Origin: Liolophura sinensis
Lineage: Eukaryota > Mollusca > Polyplacophora > Chitonida > Chitonidae
Assembly (NCBI RefSeq): GCF_032854445.1
Contig: NC_088304.1
Span: forward strand, 20,249,850-20,313,849
Length of the DNA: 64,000 nucleotides
Direction of reading: 5' to 3'
Part shown: positions 30,530-41,630 of the stretch, piece after piece
How positions within the stretch are numbered: the first letter of the stretch is position 1
How the letters are laid out: every line of letters begins with the position of its first letter
Notes under the pieces: model-generated
The model's input: the letters and a program-made list of their open reading frames with translations, nothing else
The model's database searches: none
What the model was told of the DNA's origin: nothing
Position numbers and translations under genes: made by a program

Positions 30530-32815
30530 TGCAATAAAATGTTCTTTTAAATCTTGACCAGAGTTATGTTTCTTGATTTTCCCTTTGTTTATTATTGTCA
30601 TCATTAAGTTTCATGTCCGTAATGTTTGAGTTCCGCTCTGTTGAGCAGGCTCGAATTGGTGCGAAGCGTATTTCACGCGGTTTGGAATCTTAATCCATGA
30701 CACTATGTGACCAGGATTCCAGTATGACGACTGGAATAAATCATGACCTATGCGTACCTAATTCTGAGAGCAGCTTTGCAGATGTGGACTCGGCACGAAG
30801 GTCTAGTAGGGGTGTACAGTTTCAAAACACTGGTAGGAATTGGGAAGAAGACGCTGGATGTAAAAATTCGCAAAAGAAGCGTAGGAATATGGGCAGTGGA
30901 TTAGTGTTGCTTAGCAATGCGAACCAATCGGTAGACCAACAGGTCGCCACGTGGAATGATCGGAATTCTACTGAAATGGCACAACATCAATGTGCCTGCG
31001 AGGAGATACACAAAAGCTCCTTGGGGATCTTTCCAAAGATTGTATTAAAAATTATGTACTTGAAGTCAGTATTGGTTAAAAGGTTTGACCCGCAGGAGAG
31101 GAACATGGCTCACCGGTGTTCTTTTCGGTCACAAGTGGGTTCTGCAGCAGAGCCACCAACTGCCTTTGGATATGCGCTACGACGTTTGGGATGCTTGACA
31201 TTCCCAAATATGCCCAAGGAGTATGAGGAAGAAAATGTATTGGAGCAATTTCTGACAGGTATTGGAGGCACAGAAGTGAGTAAGCATATTATGCTTAATC
31301 ATCTAAAGACCCAAAAAGCTGCCACAGCTCATGCGGTTGAGCACGAAACTGGGAAGGAACTGAATAGCCTTTTCTCAAGCCACACTTCGGCACAAAGACT
31401 GACATGGGGTGTATGAGAGCTGTGGGTTTGGATATTTGGTAGAGCAGATTCGGGAGCAAATTCGTAGGCTGACTGTTTCTATAGAGCAGCAACTTGAAGG
31501 TTTGAAAAAGGAAGTTAAGAAATATACCAGCTTTAGAAAAGGTAGCCCTAAAATGCCACAAACGCGGGCATTTGTGGTGTAATTGTGCTGACAAGGTTGT
31601 TGGAGAAACACAGGTTGATCAATAAAATGATATGGGGAATACGATTTTAAACTAGATAGTATTGTGTCGGAGGGCATTGGTACAGCCCTCCTCAAATTGG
31701 CCACATGTTAGCGTTAGTGCAGTTAGGGTGTCCTGTCTCTTTGGAAAGGTAGACTTGGCCGAAAGAACTGCAGAGATGTTGATAGACACAGGGTCTGTCG
31801 TGAGTTTAATGTCGTCGTCCACTAGACCACTTGTAGGATTGACTAGAAAAGCAGTGAAGTTTCGATGGGACCACGACTGTCAGTTGGTATTTGATGGACT
31901 GAAAGAACAATTGACATCTTCCCCTATATTAGCGCACTCTTTGCAAGAGGAAGAGTTAATCTTAGATACAGATACCAGTGCTACTGGAATAGGAGCGGTG
32001 CTATTGCAGGTTCAGGGTGGTAAGGAATGTGTTATATCTTACGCAGGAAAAACACTCAATAAACATCAGAGAAGGCACTACGAATAGGGAGTTGTTGGCA
32101 GTAGTTTCTTTTATCAAACACTTCCACCATTATCTTTGTGGCAGATGGCTTGTGTTAAGGACTGATCACACCTTGTTGCGGTGGCTAAGAAATTTTATGT
32201 GCCCGGAAGGGATGGTTGGTAGGTGGATTGCTGTGTTGTAGACATATGACTTTTTGATCGAACATGTGTCCTCTGTCAATCAGGTACATGTAGTTACGAG
32301 TCCGAGGGTGAGATAGTGGATTGTTCTCTAGGTTCTGCTGTTGATTTGTTTCGCAATTGGTCAGTGGGCGAGTTACGTAGGCTACAGGGAAGTGATCCAT
32401 GTCTAGCCAAGATTCTAGAGCTTAAAGGGAAATATGGAAAAGCCACGAAAGATAGTTACAGCTGGAGAACCTCGAAGCGTAGGAACACTCTGGGCTTTGT
32501 GGGAAGTTTTAGAGATGAAATAAGGTGCACTCAACTGTCGTTGGTACAAGAAGGTGTACCCGCAAAGTAGATTCCTTCTGGTCGCAACCTAAGCCCAACG
32601 CAGCCAGCATGGCAAAATCTAGACCTTTCCTCACCCCTAACCTCTTCTGTAAATGTTCCCTGGGGCAGATCGGAAGCCACGTAATTGTTCTTTTAGGTCT
32701 TGACCAGAGTTATGCTATGTTTCTTAATTATCACTTCGTTTCACAAACCTGGTGTTTGAGCTCCACTCCTCGCACGAAGTTTATTTCACGCCGTTTGGAA
32801 TCTTAACCTACGAAC
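30530..32815 (+). mobile_element. Ty3/Gypsy-type LTR retrotransposon fossil
   Basis: LTR-like repeats of roughly 130-160 bp lie at about 30535-30695 and 32675-32808 (shared TCTTGACCAGAGTTATG and TTTCACGC, CGTTTGGAATCTTAA). Between them: a Gag-like frame (30697-31416, with PNMPKEYEEENVLEQFLTG), then protease-like (MLIDTGSVVSLM) and RNase H-like text (DTDTSATGIGAVLLQVQ, ISYAGKTLNKHQRRHYE), and a short region after it. The RT proper was not seen. Broken, several breaks; the diverged LTRs suggest an old insertion. It lies between satellite-like sequences. Confidence 0.8.
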
Positions 32816-32859
32816 CTGGGTAGGCTCCCTTTACATACGTATCCTCCAAAACTTAAAAT

Positions 32860-33775
32860 ACTACGAAGGAAACAGGCACAGCTATAGCCCGGACACGAAC
32901 CCCTATCTATTTACACTGTATACATAAGGAAAATGGATATCTGGCTACCGTGACAACCACGGAAATTGACAAATGTGAGTCGCGACACATTCTCATCTGT
33001 CTAATAACCATGGGCAAACACCCCTGATGGAAGCCACTAAAAATTAAAATTTTACGTGGAAATCTGTTAGAGTAATAGCCCGGACAAGAAATCAAATCTA
33101 TCTGTATACTATACATTGGGAAATGGCAATCTGGTAGCCATGACAACCGCGGAAATGGCCATACGTGCATGGACACATCGTCATCTGTGTATGTATGTAC
33201 CAACCAAAAATTAAAACTGTAGATAAAAAATTGAGTTATTGCACGGGCAGGAATTCTTATCTATTTATATAGTATACATGGGAAAAATGGCAATCTGGTA
33301 ACCATGACAACCGCGGAAATAACAAAAGTGAGTCGCGACATATCCCCAATATGTTTATGTATGTATCCACCTAAAAGGAAATCTCTTCGCAGAAAACTGT
33401 TGGAGTTGTAATCCGGACAGGAAATTATATCTATCTGTATAGGATATATCGTGAAACTGGCGGTCTGATAATCTTGTCAACCGCGGAAATGAACAAATGA
33501 GAGTCGCGACAAATCGTCATCTGTGTATTTATGTATCCACGAAAAATAAAAACTCTACACAGAAAACAGTTGCATTTATAGCCTGGTCACGAAACCATAT
33601 CTATTTATATAGTATAAACAGTGAAATGGCAATCTGGCAAACGTGACAATCGCGGAAATAGGCAAATGTGAGACGCGACATATCGACATCTGTGTATGTA
33701 TGTATCCACCAAAATGAAAACTATACGCAGAAAACAATTGGAGATATAGCTTGGACACTAATACGAAGGGACAGA
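32860..33775 (+). repeat. Satellite-like array, about 170-bp units
   Basis: Five diverged units marked by GGCAATCTGGTAACCATGAC + AACCGCGGAAAT near 32930, 33120, 33281, 33451 and 33622, each followed by GTGAGTCGCGAC and TCATCTGTGTATGTATGTA. Spacing about 160-190 bp. Confidence 0.85.
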
Positions 33776-34316
33776 AAAACAGACGGACAAAATCGCTATG
33801 ATATAATACGCTCCGCCTAATGTCGGGGCGTATAACAATAGCGAAGAAGTTGAATCTATATCTCCATTTTGAAATTGTTTAATGAATGTAATAGGAACGT
33901 CTGCCACGTAGTAGCGTCTAGAACGCTCAGCGAATCACAGTTATGCACTAAAACTTTTGACATTCTGAAAACAGTGGGTAAATATCTAGGTCATTAATTA
34001 GTTGAGAGTGATTATGTTCAGCAGAAAAAGTGAAAAATGGTTCTTCAAAGCCGGATTCGAGACCTCGCGTTCCGAGTCAAAAAGCTCCATCACAATGCCC
34101 GCGTTCTTTCTTCGCTTTGTTTCAGGGAATTCATTTGGTTCATTCAACACTATAACTGGCTAGACCCACATGGTGTTTTCTCTGACGTCCGCGACGGCTA
34201 TCTCAGGAAGGAAGATTATCTTTGGGGCCAACATGGCAGAATTAACTCAGGTGATGGCGTCCTTAAAGTACACGTAAACATGTTACCTGTAATAATGATC
34301 ATCTTTCATACCTATA
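33776..34316. other. Intergenic stretch
   Basis: No element recognised. A 163-codon open frame starts at 34037 and runs through the minisatellite; see that entry. Confidence 0.4.
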
Positions 34317-34411
34317 TGTTTGCTATGAGAATCTGTCATGCCCGTATGATTGCTTTAAGAATTTATCATGCACGGATGTTTGCTATAAGAATCTGTCATG
34401 CCCGCATGTTT
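34317..34411 (+). repeat. 30-bp minisatellite kept in frame
   Basis: Three full units and part of a fourth of ATGTTTGCTATGAGAATCTG + TCATGCCCGT. Because 30 is a multiple of three, the open frame 34037-34528 reads it as MFAMRICHAR, MIALRIYHAR, MFAIRICHAR, MFALE. The frame has no other recognisable feature and no homologue I know; more likely a repeat than a gene. Confidence 0.7.
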
Positions 34412-34826
34412 GCTCTGGAAAACGAACGTACTTTGTTATATCTGTCACCCTTCTATGTTTGCTGCGGGTATACTCTAGTCGTAGACAGACTCAGTCGTCA
34501 ACAAAAAGGGGACGTTCCAGGACAATAATTTCAATAACAACGTTCAACGCAAACCCCTTAAGATCTACGAAAGTAAATTATGGAAGAAATAATTTTAAAA
34601 AAGTGGACTGCTTGACAGTAAGAGTACTGGTCCACCTCTGTCATTTTATATGCCCTTGAACAACATTATACAAAAACTAGTCAGACTGTCGACAATGAGA
34701 GGAAACAAATTATAATTATTTTCGGATAATCTAAGTTTAAAAACACTGTAATTTTAATCTTTTATGTACAGGTGTGGATTGAGTCACCATACAACCCACG
34801 GCAATATACGAACCCTAGTGAACCTA

Positions 34827-35065
34827 ATGTGGGTCACGGGAAAAGCAGACTAGCAGTTATATAGATTAAATACACAGTGAATATGTTTTCATTGTAAGTA
34901 AACATGAACCAAGTGTTGCCTAAACCGAGCGCGGTTTTGTTAAATCGTTCCAATTTTGTTTCACCACAGGTGGCGACCCGCCCCATATGTGGGTCGCAGG
35001 AAAAACAGACCAGCATATATACAGATTAAATATACAGTGAATACCACAGGCCAGCGACCCACCCC
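34827..35065 (+). repeat. Two-unit direct repeat upstream of gene 2
   Basis: 34827-34881 and 34988-35042 share GTGGGTC, AAAA-CAGAC-AGCA, AGATTAAATA and ACAGTGAATA. CGACCCGCCCCATAT and CGACCCACCCCATAT follow the same spacing. Confidence 0.7.
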
Positions 35066-35089
35066 ATATAGTGTGTTGTCAGTCACAGT

Positions 35090-35293
35090 TTGCAATAGTC
35101 TAGTATCCCTTAATATCGTGCATGACTAGGCTATTGTTACGACGACTTTCTAAAAAGGATAAGACATGTCAGCATTTACTGACTGATGGATTGATGGGAT
35201 CTGTCGGTATATAGGACTACAATTCAGATAGAAGACTGGTTCCATTTTGCCTTTGGATGTTCTATGTATATCATTTGCTAGGCAGCATTTGCA
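35090..35293 (+). promoter_or_regulatory. Conserved upstream region of decarboxylase gene 2
   Basis: Counterpart of 17925-18125, with AAGACATGTCAGCATTT at 35162-35178 and TTTGGATGTTCTA ... ATATCATTTGCTAG before the ATG. Probably promoter plus 5' UTR. Confidence 0.5.
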
Positions 35294-35726
35294 ATGGAGC
35301 GTCAGTACGAAACAAAAGAGAGAAGAGACAAATGGGAATGCACCGAGGTTGAGGCAGAAGAAAAAAGGCAGCTCCGTGATATCGCCGACAAGTGGGAACG
35401 TACCGAGGATGAGGCCACTCAGAACAACACACTAAAGGCTTTGGCAGACTATACAAAGCTTTTTCTCAGCCGTTTGAAGAAACCAGGAACTGAATCTTCC
35501 AAGTGGGAACATTGGCCATCAGCTAGGTCGAACCACGATAGTGAGGTCAAGTGCACATCTGATAATGCAATACCACATCGTTTTAACCCAAGCATACATT
35601 TTAAGAACAACGAAAATGAAGAAACCGGACAAACTGGAAGACTAGAAAGCATAATGCAACTAGGACATGATCCAATCAGATTAGAGGAGTTGATACGTAT
35701 GTTTGACCAAGACGTTGTACGCTCAG
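35294..35726 (+). CDS. Gene 2 exon 1, with internal duplication
   Basis: 433 nt, phase 1 donor CTCAG|gtaagcg. The charged helix motif occurs twice: RDKWECTEVEA then RDIADKWERTEDEA, where gene 1 has one copy. The rest matches gene 1 (ALADYTKLFLSRLKK, RLEELIRMFDQDVVRSG). Confidence 0.88.
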
Positions 35727-38700
35727 GTAAGCGTCGTTTAATATGTTCAGATAAACTTAGTCCTTAGAATTACATCTTGTTTTCCTTTCATCAACCTCTC
35801 CCTACTCCCTACAGCTTATGCGTCGTTTTCTATACATCACTGCCCTTGTACAGAAATCAGCATACTTACGGTGATGAGGCCTAAAGGTATGTCAAATAGA
35901 GAAAAAAGTCTGTCTCAGCCTTTGTTTCTATTAACACTTGACACATACATGTGCGCATTCTCTTTACGTAAAGTGTGCACAGCATTATTCCGCGCAACAT
36001 CGGAAACAGTTTAATTGATGGATGCTGATGATACTTGTAGGCCAGTGCAAAAACGTGAGGTTAAACGTAAACAACCGAATGTATGCATGGTTTTGAACGT
36101 CGTAGGCGCACTTAAAAAATTCTAGTCATATGACGACGAGGAGTCATTAGGTGTAAATCTTTTCCAGTAGTGACAGTGGCGTTAAGGAGAACTACATAGG
36201 AAACCAATGGTTACTAGAGCACAGTTCCCAGGTGTGTTGTTGATTGTCTTTACCGAATGATTTTCAGTGCAATTTTACTGAATAATTTTTACTTTGTATG
36301 TGACAGGAGTTTGCAGTTAACATCATTGCATTTTTTACACCTAACTCTGCTTAAGCCATTGTGCTAGGGGGCGTGTAATTTGCTATTATTTATGCATTTT
36401 CATGAACAGTTAGAATAACACCATAACTGAAGTAAATTGACGTGACCGTATTTGACAAGTCATGTGTGACCATTTGCCAGCTATCACACTGTCGTCGCTG
36501 CTCAAGTTTTTCTCTCTATGCTGTACGTTTCAATTATATTGGTATCCGTTTATTTGTGAGCCCAGCCGTTTGGGTTTGGATCTCATCAGAAATAATAAGT
36601 GTTTTAAGGCTTTAAAGGCATGGATAAAATATTACACACGAAGTTTAAAAAGCCTGATTTCTTATTTTTGTGATGCTGCGTTAAAAATGAACAAAATCGC
36701 GCCCATTGAAAAAATCGAAAGGTCATCATATTGTGAAATTTAACCAGTCTGACGCGAGTTAATTTATTTCTACACCCTGAGAAGACACTGTTTGTGATGA
36801 CGCCACCCCAACCCTCCTTTGTTATTTTGTCTTGTTATAGTCTATTTCTTTTAGCAACTCGCCTATATTCAACTCTCTGAAAAATGAGCCATACCCACTA
36901 CCAAAATTACCTTTAGTCAGCGACAAGTTAACAACACGAGCTCCACACATGGATAAGTTGGAAGTCTATATTATTGCAAGGAAACTGAAGTTTGAACACC
37001 TTTTCTAATTCATAATGTTAAAGTCCATAAGCATGGTTTCGACGGCAAGAACCATTGCCTTTTTTGAGGTCATAATTATTCAAAACCATGATGAATATTG
37101 GGCTGAGATCAACATTTTTTGACGGAGGTTGACATCAGTTACCTAAACTGATATCGGTTTAACTGTAAACCCTGTTACTGACACTGCCATAATTGCAACC
37201 GTGTAGTGTATGTATCCATACGGCGGTATGGATTTAGAGATGGATGTTAGGAAACTACAACCATGTAGTCTATGAGCAGAGGCAGAAGTGTAGTCAACCG
37301 CTTGTTGGTGCAGTCATTATAAACAAATTACTCCCCAACGCCTGTTTTATAGCATGCAAATTGTTTTTGAATAATTATGACGTTACCCGAGGCAATGAGC
37401 TCTTGGTGTCGAAACCAAGCTTGTGTAGTTTATCATTATGAATTAGACTTATGTTATATTGACGGGAGGCAAGTGATCTTTAATGAACGTTGGAATGCAC
37501 AAATTGCCACATGAGCGCCGTGGACACCCAATGAGAGAGGGATAATCTATAACTACCCTGTCTAGGGCTGGAGTTGAATCTGTACCTCGTGTGTCCTAGA
37601 TAATTGAAAGATAAACAAAGCAAACCACTACATGTAGACCACGGCCTCATTTACATGAAATAACTCTAACGACCCAAGCCCTGGGAAATCTTTGTCCACC
37701 AGCAGAATATGTTTTTTATACAGGAACAAAGCACACAAAAGAAAAACAAAGCATGGAGAATAAAAGTCAAGGAGGTGACGACAATTGGCAAAAGATCCCA
37801 CATAGCTGATCAAATTCGACCTCTCTTCAGTACATCTGACTTAGGGTTTTATTTAAACTGTTCATGCAGGTGTTTAAAAAATTTAAAACCTTTCTAACAC
37901 CACGGCTTAAGCAGAATTAGGCAAAAAGATAACGAAATGATGTAGAGATGTTAATTTTAATTTATTACCCGCCGCCATGTCAATAATCAACACCCTATGT
38001 TGTCATTTAATAAACATTTGGCAACATTCCTGTATGTTGTAGGTGTGGACAGAAGTCACCCGACCTTTTTCGGGTTAATTCCAGGGTCCGGTCATTTGCT
38101 GTATTCATTTGCGGAGTATCTGGCAAGCATTGCACACGTCGTGCCACTAAACAGGGACCTGAATGCAGGTAAATTTTTTGTTGGCTTTCCCACGTAGAAC
38201 ATTCATTAGCGTTGCGTGGGAAAAGCTGGTTGGTGTCTTCGTCGTTCTGGCTTTTGACCACGAAGGCAGTTTCAGATTGTGTTAACTAGAGACGAGAAGG
38301 ATTCAGTGTGAAGAAGAGAACCGCCATTTTCCCAAGAGCCTCTCACTAATGCGGTTGCTATGAGTTCACCTCCATCCTGGCTTCCAACCTGCGGATGATC
38401 GTAGGTTTCCCCCGGCTTCAGCACGGTTTCCTCTAACCATAATGCTAGTTGCCGTCCTGTGAGTGAGATTTCCTTGAGCACATCGAAAGGCAACTATACC
38501 ATAAACAAATAACCCCACACCTAGTTGTCACATAGTGGTCTTTGCTGCAGTTGACATCCTCACTGATGCGTGTTTTCTTCCTTACAATATTTTTATTTAA
38601 CACTTGTCGATAATTTGTGTATGATTACTAAATTCTGTTGGGTTTTCTCTGCAGGTGCTTGTGATATGGAAGCGAGTGTACTAAGATGGGCGAGTGACAT

Positions 38701-41575
38701 CATCGGATATCCCGAGCAAGCCCGGGGATGCACAGTCTCCGGAACCTCCATGGGGGTGATAGTGGCTTTCTCTACTGCCCGCCATATCAAGCTCGAAAAC
38801 AGTAGCCAGTTTAACAGGCAAGAAGTTGCAGTGTACAATACGTGTATAAACTTTTTTGCTCAGTATTTGCTATCACAAAACGTAAATGTCTTTCCCCTCT
38901 TACACACTTTCACATTACTTTATAATATGATTTTAGACGTGCAGCATAGAGATTAAAACCAGAATAGCGACGACAGTGATAGTTGGCACACGTAACCGGT
39001 GAAATACGACCTCTTGTTAGTTTACCTCAGTCAGTGTTTTATTCTAACCGTTCATGTAATTTATAAAAGAACAAAATTTATACGCCCCTTTGCACCATGA
39101 CTAAAGTAAAATTGAGTTAAATAATAGTCACTGATCTAGAATCCCTCGAAATGCTGTGTTGTCATCACATTTAACATACAATCACCTCAAAACAATGCAA
39201 AAGGACACTTTATTATCCGCAGGCACATGAAACAAACGGCACATTTTTCTTGCCCTAAACTTGAATGCGCCATTATATGGTTGTTCAGCGCCTCACAGAG
39301 GTTCATATTCCCATTTACGCGGTCATATTCGTAGCAATGGCCGGAGGTCAAAGTAATCCGCCGCTTTGATTGGTCTGCGATGGGGGTAGAAAGCACCCAC
39401 CAGCCGGTTTTTGTTTCTTTATTTCGTCTTTCGCGTTTTTGTTTTCCTTCGAAACCGTTAACATCCATGCACGGACATACTGGCGTTGGAATTTGTAGCC
39501 TCAACTCAAAACCGCCTCACAACCGCCCCGTCTCAGCGCAACACGAAATCAAGCCATCGCACTACTTTTGTTCTTTACTAGATCTGTGGTCTACTTGACG
39601 AACGATGCACATCCTTGTCATACACGGGCTCTCCGTATTGTCGGACTGACGGACGTGGTCCAGAGGCGAGTGCCTACTAGAAATCACAGAATGGATGTCG
39701 GTAAACTTCAGGAGATGATAACAGAAGACCAAGAGGTTCGTGGGATTGCACCAGTTTCTGTCTTCGTTATCATTTTTGTATAGTATAATATAATAAAAAA
39801 ACATAACGCATAGAAAGTAAAACGAGGACAGCGATGGAATGCGGTGTGATCACTGGCAAGTGGCAAGACGTAACCGGTAACCTCGTGTTAATTTACCTCA
39901 GTTATTTACAGACGTGTATGTCAACATTTTCGATATAAATGGAATAAAATTGCGTGCTAATGGAATAAAATACTGTAGCATTTGGATTTATACGTGACAA
40001 GGCTTGAGGTATCGACCAGGAGGTCCAAATGTGGATAATTTGTAATAAAGTCTAGATAAGCGCAACTTGTTTTATCAACCGGATGAATGTAATGCGGGTG
40101 ATTATTAATAATATCTAGGTGTCTGCACCTTGAGTTAATGAAACAGAAGACCGTAATGCGAATAACGTCTAGCACCACCTGAACTTGCATAGCATGTGTT
40201 TCAAGGAAAAGGTGGTAACGTAGAGAATATTTAGTAAAAACTAGTTTTATACGTTTTCTTATTAGACTATAGATAGTTATAAGTTTTGTTATTAAATTGA
40301 AAGTCGTAATACATATTTGTTTTGATGACTATTTCCTAACTGAGTCATACAAACCGTCATCCACAGACAGTGAATATTTTTTGAAACATTTTTACTCATT
40401 ACAAAAAAAACTAAAGTTGAAACCTGTATAAACTAGATGCAAATGCTATGTTTTCCAGGCCGGATTACGTCCATTTATGGTTGTTGGTACGGCCGGAACC
40501 ATGAGCCTTGGAGCGATCGATCCATTGGGAGCAATCGGCGAGGTGGCCCTGACGAATGGTCTGTGGTTTCACGTGGATGCTGCCGTTGGAGGGTTTTTAA
40601 TATTGGACGATTCTGTAAAGAAAACATGTGAAGGTGAGACTATCCATCAGATATGCAGGTGCCCGGTGGAGGGGAATGGTGGGGTAGGGTATTGAGGGGG
40701 AGGCGAGTAGATATCAGGGTGTAAATATTAACAGACAGCGCGTGAGTATTGTGGCCAGACGTAGGCCTGGAGCTTTATCATATCCCTAAAGATAAAAAAA
40801 AATGACATTTGGCATTATTTTTCAGCTTGTCGCCTTTTATTTATCTATGGAACCCTTTGCTACGGCGCAAATTAATAACCCATACCTTATTAGTCAAGAT
40901 CTATTAGTGAAAAAAAAATATGCTGGAAACGAGAAAATACACTAAATTGTTAAGATCAAAATGATGTCTTCGCTGTATGCTTCAGGTATAAACATGGCCG
41001 ACTCAGTTGCAATGGATTTCCACAAAGCCCTCTCAGCCCCATACGGAACTGCGGCTGTGCTCGTACGGGACGGGAGTCACCTGCAGAGTTCGATGGCGAG
41101 AGAAAGCGCCACCTACATGTCTGACGCAGCCGAGGGAGGGAAGTATTCACCAGTAGACTTCACCTTTGAATTTACGCGCCCATGCAGGACATTTCCAGTG
41201 TGGTTTATGTTAAAGATTCTTGGAGTAGATATGATTAAAGCCGCGTTAGAGGAAAAAGTGCGGCTGACGAAATATGCTCTCAAGTCAATACGTGCCATAA
41301 CTAATGTAGTCACTTGCATGGAACCCGATCTGACCGTTATTGCCTTCCGGTATGTTCCGCCGGATGCTAAAAACGAAAATGACGTCACACGCAAATGGCA
41401 CGAGTTGATAGCCGAGGAGGGACAAGTCTGTCTGACACCAACAGAAGAAGACGGCTTGTTCTACATCCGGTTGTGCATTTTGTCCTTCCGGTCCCACATA
41501 GAGCATGTAGACACCGCCCTGGCCTCTATCAAGAGGAATTTACATGCCATCATCAAACAAGACATTTGCGACTAA
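35294..41575 (+). CDS. Gene 2: group II PLP-dependent amino acid decarboxylase-like enzyme, catalytic-loop Tyr present
   Basis: Six exons: 35294-35726, 38043-38168, 38655-38817, 39582-39735, 40459-40633, 40986-41575; 1641 nt, 546 aa, phases 1,1,2,0,1, as gene 1. Key residues: ring-stacking His 251 (NDAHPCH), Asp 332 (FHVDAAVGG), Schiff-base Lys 364 (DFHKALSAPYG), loop Tyr 394 (SATYMSDA; codon 41114-41116). The intron 3 donor is GC (AACAG|gcaaga). Exon 1 is 17 codons longer than in gene 1, 14 of them from an internal repeat. A likely AATAAA lies at 41625-41630. Expected reaction: PLP-dependent decarboxylation of an amino acid; substrate not deducible. No targeting or membrane segment seen. Confidence 0.9.
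36094..36160 (-). mobile_element. SINE family 2 fragment in gene 2 intron 1
   Basis: GAACGTCGTAGGCGCACTT and CTAGTCATATGACGACGAGG are the reverse of the family 2 3' end at 54930-54985. Confidence 0.65.
36345..36535 (-). mobile_element. MITE-like dispersed repeat (-) in gene 2 intron 1
   Basis: CCATTGTGCTAGGGGGCGTG, ACAGTTAGAATAACACC, GTGTGACCATTTGCCAGCTA then TCACACTG; matches 15125-15315 in the same orientation. Confidence 0.72.
36536..37734. other. Rest of gene 2 intron 1
   Basis: Intron 1 runs 35727-38042. This part has no recognised element or gene. Confidence 0.45.
37735..37935 (+). mobile_element. MITE-like dispersed repeat (+) in gene 2 intron 1
   Basis: GGGTTTTATTTAAACTGTTC, ACACCACGGCTTAAGCAGAA and TTAGGCAAAAAG match the family at 22797; its left part is more diverged. 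Confidence 0.6.
38043..38168 (+). CDS. Gene 2 exon 2
   Basis: 126 nt, acceptor TTGTAG|GTGTGG, donor TGCAG|gtaaat. Encodes GVDRSHPTFFGLIPGSGHLL and YSFAEYLASIAHVVP. Confidence 0.9.
38330..38505 (+). mobile_element. Old SINE (family 1) fragment in gene 2 intron 2
   Basis: CTCTCACTAATGCGGTTGCT, CAACCTGCGGATGATCGTAG, ACCATAATGCTAGTTGCCG and GTGAGTGAGATTTCCTTGAG match the body; tail degraded. Confidence 0.78.
38655..38817 (+). CDS. Gene 2 exon 3, ending at a GC donor
   Basis: 163 nt, acceptor CTGCAG|GTGCT. Encodes GACDMEASVLRWASDIIGYP and GCTVSGTSMGVIVAFSTARH. The exon end by alignment with gene 1 is AACAG|gcaaga, the usual context for GC-AG introns; no GT fits the frame. Confidence 0.87.
38937..39195 (+). 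mobile_element. MITE-like dispersed repeat (+) in gene 2 intron 3
   Basis: GTGCAGCATAGAGATTAAAA, GCGACGACAGTGATAGTTGG, CACGTAACCGGTGAAATACG, TTTACCTCAGTCAGTG, and a tail shared with 23010-23050. Good reference copy of the family. Confidence 0.75.
39196..39581. other. GC-richer end of gene 2 intron 3
   Basis: 39240-39560 is noticeably richer in G+C and CpG than the rest of the introns. Open frames on both strands have no domain. Nothing firm can be assigned. Confidence 0.35.
39582..39735 (+). CDS. Gene 2 exon 4
   Basis: 154 nt, acceptor TTACTAG|ATCTG, donor CAAGAG|gttcgt. Encodes VVYLTNDAHPCHTRALRIVG. Confidence 0.88.
39800..39920 (+). mobile_element. MITE-like repeat, truncated, gene 2 intron 4
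   Basis: CGCATAGAAAGTAAAACGAG, ACGTAACCGGTAACCTCGTG and TTAATTTACCTCAGTTA; right part missing. Confidence 0.62.
39921..40458. other. Rest of gene 2 intron 4
   Basis: AT-rich, nothing recognised; ends in TTTTCCAG. Confidence 0.5.
40459..40633 (+). CDS. Gene 2 exon 5
   Basis: 175 nt, donor TGAAG|gtgaga. Encodes VVGTAGTMSLGAIDPLGAIG and GLWFHVDAAVGGFLILDDSV. Confidence 0.9.
40986..41575 (+). CDS. Gene 2 exon 6 (terminal)
   Basis: 590 nt to TAA at 41573-41575. Holds DFHKALSAPYGTAAVLVRDG, the loop SATYMSDA, FEFTRPCRTFPVWFMLKILG and the C-terminal CILSFRSHIEHVDTALASIK. Ungapped against gene 1 from the lysine to the loop residue. Confidence 0.91.
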
Positions 41576-41624
41576 CGTGATTTTGAAGAATGACAAGGTT
41601 ATTATATGATTAGCGGCACAGTAA

Positions 41625-41630
41625 AATAAA
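41625..41630 (+). terminator. Poly(A) signal of gene 2
   Basis: AATAAA 50 bp after the stop codon. A second A-rich AATAAAAAAA lies near 41965. Confidence 0.55.

Noticed and set aside
30697-31416. 239-codon frame as a possible host gene
   Set aside because: Gag-like text between LTR-like repeats; assigned to the LTR fossil.
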